Of a stretch of DNA of 10,993 bases, positions 7,734 through 10,993 are shown in pieces. Position 1 is the first letter of the stretch. Each line of letters opens with the position of its first letter. A program made the position numbers and the translations under genes. The stretch is taken from the NCBI GenBank assembly GCA_018715545.1, contig DVLK01000077.1, positions 1 through 10,993 of the forward strand, written 5' to 3'. The stretch is from Candidatus Caccovivens faecavium. Its GTDB lineage: Bacteria; Bacillota; Clostridia; Christensenellales; UBA1242. The notes beneath the pieces were generated by a model. That model was not told the DNA's origin, ran no database searches, and was given only the letters and a program-made list of their open reading frames with translations.

Positions 7734-8117
7734 ATGGGTAATTTAAAAATAAATGGTCAATTGATAGTAAATGAAAACATAATTGATGATTTTATTATAG
7801 ACTATTATCCAAAAACGCAGAAAGAGAAAAACATTGCAAATGGAAACTGGTGGAAACTCTATAAAAGTGGAAGATTGGAACAGGGTGGAAGATATATAAC
7901 TTCTAGCACTTGGAACATAGTTAAAGACATTAATCTTTTGAAAGAGTATACAAATACAAACTATAGTGTATTTATAACCCCAATAGGCGAAACGAATCAA
8001 TCAGCTGGAACCAGAGCAAAAATTTTATCCAACACAAGTTTTAATCTAGGTGTATGGGGAATAACAACGGGCGATAAGGTAATAGGTGCTTCTTGGATGG
8101 CTGTGGGTTATAGATAG
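7734..8117 (+). CDS. Small tail-fibre protein 1 (MGNLKING tag, gp53-C-like end)
   Basis: This 127-residue protein starts with MGNLKINGQL, the first copy of the docking tag seen in the next genes. Residues about 36-127 resemble the C-terminal receptor-binding domain found in many tail fibres (gp53-like): a GNWWKLYKSGRLEQGG opening, a run of beta strands with YSVFITPIGET, and a closing GASWMAVGYR. In known fibres that domain forms the tip that touches the host surface; here it is joined to the tag almost directly, with no shaft. AGGAG at 7723-7727 fixes the start, 9 bases after the previous stop. The antisense frame over it is a shadow. Confidence 0.72.
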   Translation: MGNLKINGQLIVNENIIDDFIIDYYPKTQKEKNIANGNWWKLYKSGRLEQGGRYITSSTWNIVKDINLLKEYTNTNYSVFITPIGETNQSAGTRAKILSNTSFNLGVWGITTGDKVIGASWMAVGYR

Positions 8118-8118
8118 A

Positions 8119-8155
8119 GAAAGGAGAAAATTATGGCAAATATTAAATGTAATGG
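8119..8155 (+). repeat. Repeated cassette head: ribosome site plus N-terminal tag codons
   Basis: The segment AAAGGAGAAAATTATGGC plus the next 20 or so bases recurs nearly unchanged at 8631-8666, 9391-9428 and 10570-10608. A looser form lies at 9971-10005. It includes the ribosome-binding site and the first eight codons (MANIxC(N/S)G), after which the genes diverge. The 9033 gene shares only the ribosome-site part, AAAGGAGAAATTATG. These short identities could allow recombination between cassettes. Confidence 0.75.
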
Positions 8156-8621
8156 AAAAATATCAGGTAATGATATGGATATTAAAGGAAATCTTGATTT
8201 GTTTGAAGATGCAACATCTAGTAGTTATAGCACAAGAATGCAGGCTTTGAATAATAAATTAAATATTTCAGCATCAAATGGTATGGCTATTAATAACATG
8301 GATGTGGCAACAAAAAACGATGTTAACAATGTTGGTAAGTCAGTGGTTCAATTGGGAATAGAATCTAATGGAGATACAATTACATTAAGTCAGCCTATAA
8401 CTAATTTTAAATTTATCTGGATAATAAATTTTAGCACTAGCGAAGCATTTAGATGTCCACAAATATTTCCGTCGGTTTGGCTTTCGCAACATTATGGGCG
8501 AGAGATACAAATTGAAAGTTATGACGGAAGTAGATATAGATGTAGATTCGATAATAGCCAGTCATTTACTGTTATTGCAAAATATTATGCTAATGATGTG
8601 TATGTGTATGGTATAAATTAG
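8133..8621 (+). CDS. Small tail-fibre protein 2 (MANIKCNG tag)
   Basis: 162 residues starting MANIKCNGKI. Residues about 31-64 (SYSTRMQALNNKLNISASNG, then MAINNMDVATKNDV) align with residues 65-97 of the protein encoded at 9405-9962. The two therefore share a second module beyond the tag; this one lacks the ELG...YIDFH segment that precedes it there. From about 70 on the sequence is beta-rich (ITNFKFIWIINF, REIQIESYDGSRYRCRF, SFTVIAKYYANDVYVYGIN) and unlike its neighbours, so it is probably a distinct binding domain. GGAG sits 7 bases before the ATG. The short gap on each side (15 and 22 bp) indicates one operon. Specific receptor unknown. Confidence 0.7.
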   Translation: MANIKCNGKISGNDMDIKGNLDLFEDATSSSYSTRMQALNNKLNISASNGMAINNMDVATKNDVNNVGKSVVQLGIESNGDTITLSQPITNFKFIWIINFSTSEAFRCPQIFPSVWLSQHYGREIQIESYDGSRYRCRFDNSQSFTVIAKYYANDVYVYGIN

Positions 8622-8643
8622 ATTTGCTTAAAAGGAGAAGAAT

Positions 8644-9021
8644 ATGGCAAACATTAAATGTAATGGGAATATCGAATCTATTGATGTTTTAGTAAAAAGC
8701 GATTTAATTGTTGATGGTAATGGAACGATACAAAGTCATAAAATTATAACAGAATATTCAAAGGCTAGCAATTTTATTAAGTTTGAAAATGGAATAATGA
8801 TATGCTGGGGAATTGTTAATACATCAAAATCTAATGTAGTATCATTACCTCAAGCATATAAAGACGCTACATATCAAGTGGTTGGAACTTATAATATAAA
8901 AACAGGTGCTTGGGAAAGTGTCTGCATAACATCTCAAACCAACACTGGATTTGTAGTTTCAAGCGGAGAAACAAATAATTCATATTCGTGTAGATACTTA
9001 ACAATAGGTTATTGGAAATAA
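8644..9021 (+). CDS. Small tail-fibre protein 3 (MANIKCNG tag, gp53-C-like domain)
   Basis: 125 residues starting MANIKCNGNI. Residues about 40-125 match the gp53-like C-terminal tail-fibre domain better than any other gene here: FIKFENGIMICWGIVN, then VSLPQAYKDATYQVVGT, then TNTGFVVSSG, ending RYLTIGYWK. The family's usual outline is a G-(I/L)-x-x-x-W-G strand, a P-x-x-(F/Y) strand, a tGF-V strand and a final W-x-A-(I/V)-G-Y. The end (LTIGYWK) is a variant of that. Between tag and domain there is only a roughly 30-residue beta linker (VLVKSDLIVDGNGTIQ). It probably forms a trimeric tip that binds a surface sugar. AAAGGAG at 8631-8637 supports the start. Confidence 0.75.
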   Translation: MANIKCNGNIESIDVLVKSDLIVDGNGTIQSHKIITEYSKASNFIKFENGIMICWGIVNTSKSNVVSLPQAYKDATYQVVGTYNIKTGAWESVCITSQTNTGFVVSSGETNNSYSCRYLTIGYWK

Positions 9022-9032
9022 AAGGAGAAATT

Positions 9033-9392
9033 ATGTATAATTTAGGTTTAATTTTTAGAGATGACGATGATTACGGCAATAAAGCTAAATTTTGCAATGA
9101 AAACAATCTAAAAATTGTAGAAATTGAAAAGGATGAAAGAGGAAGAAGATTTCAAATACAAGAAATAGATTCTCCTACAACTGAAGAAATTTTGAATGAT
9201 TTACGACTCAGAAGAAGATATGAGTGTTTTGAAATTATCAATCGAGGACAACCATGGTATGAAACTCTTACTCAAACACAAAAAGAAGAACTTAAAATTT
9301 GGTATAAAGATTGGTTAGATGTAACTGATAAATATAGCGAAGGAATTAGTATAGAATATATAATTCCAACAAGGCCAAGTTGGATAAAATAA
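9033..9392 (+). CDS. Tail-assembly-chaperone-like protein
   Basis: 119 residues from the ATG at 9033, chosen because AAGGAG (9022-9027) precedes it; a TTG at 9012 would overlap the previous gene without a ribosome site. The C-terminal half carries the pattern I associate with phage tail-fibre assembly / tail assembly chaperone proteins: RRRYECFEIINRGQPWYETL, then QKEELKIWYKDWLDVT, ending IIPTRPSWIK (Trp, LTQ.Q..EL..WY..WLDVT, P..P.W). Such proteins help fibres fold or attach and are usually not part of the virion tail tip. This one lacks the MANI tag, as expected for a helper, yet uses the same leader. Its position inside the fibre array suggests it serves one or more of these fibres. A decayed copy of its 3' end lies at 10480-10570. 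Confidence 0.66.
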   Translation: MYNLGLIFRDDDDYGNKAKFCNENNLKIVEIEKDERGRRFQIQEIDSPTTEEILNDLRLRRRYECFEIINRGQPWYETLTQTQKEELKIWYKDWLDVTDKYSEGISIEYIIPTRPSWIK

Positions 9393-9404
9393 TAGGAGAA
9401 AATT

Positions 9405-9962
9405 ATGGCGAATATAAATTGTAGTGGGCAGGTTAAAGCAAATAATCTGGAATTAAAAAGTTCCTTTGAAGCTTTGACTAATATTGGAAATGGTTTTGAA
9501 ATTTCAGATCCAGTAAATGTTGGCATTGAACTTGGGCGAAAGGATGGAACTCCTGGAACACCATATATAGATTTTCATACAGATGGAAATCCAAATACAG
9601 ATTATAATTCAAGAATCAATGCAAATGGTAATCAGTTAGATGTATATGCTCAGGATGGAATGTTATTGAATAACAACAAAATATTGGTATCAAAAAGTAA
9701 TGGCGTGCCGAATGGCAAGATTCCGCAAGTGTCTTACTATAAACATACAAGAAGTATGGCTACCGATGAAACAGTATATTTAACTCCAAACTCATTTGGT
9801 TTTGAAAATGCGATTTTATGTATTGTTGCATGCATAAGGCAGGGTAATGCGAGTGGAACAAGAGATCCCCTATTAGTTTATGAGGATAGTGCAACAAGTT
9901 GGCGAGTCATTAGTGACGGCGGTTCAGTTAATGGTTTTTATGCTATCGCTATTGGCTATTAA
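9405..9962 (+). CDS. Tail-fibre protein 4 (MANINCSG tag, ELG-YIDFH module)
   Basis: 185 residues, the longest of the tagged set. After MANINCSGQV comes a linker, then residues about 41-58, IELGRKDGTPGTPYIDFH, and 66-90, DYNSRI...GMLLNN. This ELG / YIDFH / DYxxRI order recurs in tail fibres of many phages and prophages of Gram-positive and enteric bacteria and is thought to be a shaft or knob segment. The C-terminus (about 105-185) is a separate beta-rich domain ending GFYAIAIGY, a relative of the W-x-A-(I/V)-G-Y closing motif. AGGAG at 9394-9398 decides the start, 12 bp after the chaperone gene. Chaperone and fibre are thus a likely pair. Confidence 0.75.
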   Translation: MANINCSGQVKANNLELKSSFEALTNIGNGFEISDPVNVGIELGRKDGTPGTPYIDFHTDGNPNTDYNSRINANGNQLDVYAQDGMLLNNNKILVSKSNGVPNGKIPQVSYYKHTRSMATDETVYLTPNSFGFENAILCIVACIRQGNASGTRDPLLVYEDSATSWRVISDGGSVNGFYAIAIGY

Positions 9963-9981
9963 AGATATGCGGAGGATAAAT

Positions 9982-10476
9982 ATGGGAAACTTAAAAGTTA
10001 ATGGAAGTATAAAAGCTAAAAGTGTATATGTAAATGAAGAAAAATTTGTATTTGCTTCAACAGATAATGAAGTTATGTTGGGTGCAAAGAAGAATAATTA
10101 TCAGGTTCATCCTTTGATAACAAATAATGATAAAGTGACAATGGTTTTTGATGATGATTCAGATTGGACAGAGCATTTAATTAATAACAATAAGCCAATA
10201 ACCATTGATATGACTGAAAAAAAGAGTGTGGCTGTTGCGTTTAGAGATTATTCCAATAGCGGTGGAATTTGTGTTTTAAAATTTGATAAAGCAGATTTAA
10301 AAGCATTATCAAGCATCAATTTAGAATTTCCAATAATGTGGTGTGCTGGTGGCGCGGGTGGAAGTGCATGGTTAAATTTAGGTTTTAAATTTTCAGGCGA
10401 AACATTAAAACTAGTAGATTACTATGCAGGTAGTGAAGCTTGGGGACTTTATATTTGGACAGTCTCAGCTCAATAA
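9982..10476 (+). CDS. Small tail-fibre protein 5 (MGNLKVNG tag)
   Basis: 164 residues from the ATG at 9982, which has a GGAGG site at 9971-9975. A longer frame opening at 9880 is rejected because it would overlap the previous gene by 83 bases in another frame. The tag MGNLKVNGSIKAKSVYVN is closest to the protein encoded at 7734. Residues about 40-164 look like a different C-terminal fold: DDSDWTEHLI, Gly-rich CAGGAGGSAWLNLGFKFSG and a final GLYIWTVSAQ. No gp53-like ending is present. Its receptor and exact role are unknown. The segment after it is a non-coding relic. Confidence 0.7.
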   Translation: MGNLKVNGSIKAKSVYVNEEKFVFASTDNEVMLGAKKNNYQVHPLITNNDKVTMVFDDDSDWTEHLINNNKPITIDMTEKKSVAVAFRDYSNSGGICVLKFDKADLKALSSINLEFPIMWCAGGAGGSAWLNLGFKFSGETLKLVDYYAGSEAWGLYIWTVSAQ

Positions 10477-10479
10477 TAT

Positions 10480-10570
10480 TAAATGGTATGGCAAAATTAA
10501 GTTGAATTTTAGATTGTAATGTAATATATGACCAGTTAATAAATTCAACAAAGCCAAGTTGAATAAAATA
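10480..10570 (+). pseudogene. Decayed 3' end of a second tail-assembly-chaperone gene
   Basis: Bases 10543-10601 align with 9363-9421, which holds the end of the chaperone gene, its stop, the next ribosome site and the MANI tag. There are only a few mismatches and short gaps. The codons CCA-AGT-TGG-ATA-AAA-TAA (P-S-W-I-K-stop) have become CCA-AGT-TGA-ATA-AAA-TAA, so the Trp is now a stop. Further upstream, TTAAATGGTAT near 10484 recalls TTAAAATTTGGTAT of the live gene (ELKIWY), with deletions between. No open frame survives. This explains the 108-bp gap between the neighbouring genes and shows that a chaperone-plus-fibre unit was once duplicated. Confidence 0.62.
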
Positions 10571-10584
10571 AAAGGAGAAAAAAT

Positions 10585-10710
10585 ATGGCGAATATAGAAT
10601 GTTCAGGAAAAACTTCAACAAAGATACTTGAAATATTTGACGATACAAAAACTACTAAATGGATTGTTAAAATTGAAAGTGATGGTAGTTTAGTATTTAG
10701 TATTAATTAA
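10585..10710 (+). CDS. 41-residue mini tail protein (MANIECSG tag)
   Basis: A complete small gene: ribosome site AAAGGAG at 10571-10577, ATG at 10585, TAA at 10708-10710, and the next gene's GAGGAG site starting one base later. The product begins MANIECSGKTSTKILEIFDD and ends KIESDGSLVFSIN, so it has the full docking tag but only about 33 further residues and no tip domain. The end, ESDGSLVFSIN, is a plausible beta hairpin. It may be a cap or spacer that fills a docking site, or a cassette whose C-terminal domain was lost. Tag, leader and clean spacing argue that it is really translated. Confidence 0.68.
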   Translation: MANIECSGKTSTKILEIFDDTKTTKWIVKIESDGSLVFSIN

Positions 10711-10722
10711 GAGGAGTTTATC

Positions 10723-10993
10723 ATGGCAATAAAAATTGGTAAAAACGGAGAGTTGTATTGTAATACAGTAAAATATAACTGGAAGCAATGTAGGAATATG
10801 ATAGCAGATGGTTGTTGCGGGAATATGTCAGGTGCATGGACTTTTGCAAATGGTGTAAGCTATGTAAACGAACCTTGTGGTTATAAAAGTTATAGATGCT
10901 TTAAAATTGCAACAGGAACACCAGCGGGCGATTTATTTCAACAAAAATTACCTAAATTAATAAGTGGACATAAATACTACTTTAGCGTTTTTC
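10723..10993 (+). CDS. Cys-rich tail-tip protein with degenerate tag, cut by the right edge
   Basis: The frame is open from the ATG at 10723 to the window end (90 codons plus one base). GAGGAG (10711-10716) sits 6 bases upstream. The N-terminus MAIKIGKNGELYCN is a loose version of the tag (I-K-x-x-x-N-G). Six cysteines occur in the first 59 residues (13, 23, 31, 32, 52, 59), far more than in any neighbour. The rest (SGAWTFANG, YKSYRCFKIATGTPAGD, LISGHKYYFSVF) resembles the beginning of a jelly-roll carbohydrate-binding domain as found in phage tail and surface proteins, where a G-x-x-Y-x-F-S strand is common. Role inferred as another binding protein of the series; the C-terminus is not visible. 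Confidence 0.65.
   Translation, partial: MAIKIGKNGELYCNTVKYNWKQCRNMIADGCCGNMSGAWTFANGVSYVNEPCGYKSYRCFKIATGTPAGDLFQQKLPKLISGHKYYFSVF

Noticed and set aside
9012..9032. TTG start for the chaperone-like gene
   Set aside because: It overlaps the previous gene and has no ribosome site, whereas AAGGAG precedes the ATG at 9033.
9880..9981. Longer start for tail protein 5
   Set aside because: It would overlap the end of the 9405 gene by 83 bases, and the GGAGG site and the conserved MGNLKVNG tag both point to 9982.
10494..10512. Terminator hairpin after tail protein 5
   Set aside because: The possible stem is about five A/T pairs with no T tract; the segment is better explained as a gene relic.
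7734..10993. Diversity-generating retroelement acting on the tail genes
   Set aside because: No reverse transcriptase and no template/variable repeat pair with adenine-biased changes is visible; the variation is whole-domain, not point-wise.
497..10993. Mycoplasma-type code (TGA as Trp)
   Set aside because: All the genes read through with TGG as Trp and no internal TGA; the only TGA-for-Trp case is in the relic at 10560-10562, where the frame is already broken.

Overview
The window is strongly AT-rich. It uses the standard bacterial code: TGG encodes Trp, no in-frame TGA is read through, and the start sites have AGGAG-type Shine-Dalgarno sites. This suits a low-GC Firmicute, for example an uncultured gut Clostridia/Bacilli-type genome, or a phage of one. 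All genes read rightward. No tRNA, rRNA, CRISPR array, integrase or replication gene is visible.

Left part (1-6405), defence-like block. An unrecognised gene enters from the left edge (2-391). A clear promoter (439-467) then drives a 1543-residue protein with the DUF4011 / superfamily-1 helicase / Vsr-like nuclease / DUF3320-like layout of Hhe-type antiphage proteins. All helicase motifs look intact. A strong hairpin whose left arm is duplicated follows it. Next comes a DUF4238 gene with a short periodic repeat in front and a rho-independent terminator behind.

Junction (6406-6533). This gap holds three 10-bp tandem repeats and a strong ribosome-binding site with no reading frame. It separates the defence-like genes from phage late genes.

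Right part (6534-10993), phage tail / host-recognition block. A three-helix membrane protein with a coiled-coil tail (holin-like) comes first, then a coiled-coil tail-fibre adaptor. A tightly packed series of small genes follows. Six of them start with the same roughly 8-residue tag, M-(A/G)-N-(I/L)-x-(C/V/I)-(N/S)-G, and then diverge into unrelated C-terminal domains; a seventh starts with a degenerate form. A tail-assembly-chaperone-like gene sits in the series, and a decayed copy of its 3' end lies about 1.2 kb downstream. The picture is a modular set of small receptor-binding or tail-tip proteins that share one docking peptide and are built by duplication and C-terminal swapping. The last gene runs off the right edge.

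Taken together this looks like the late end of a prophage (or a phage genome) carrying or adjoining a defence module. Family assignments are from memory of sequence hallmarks; no search was run.
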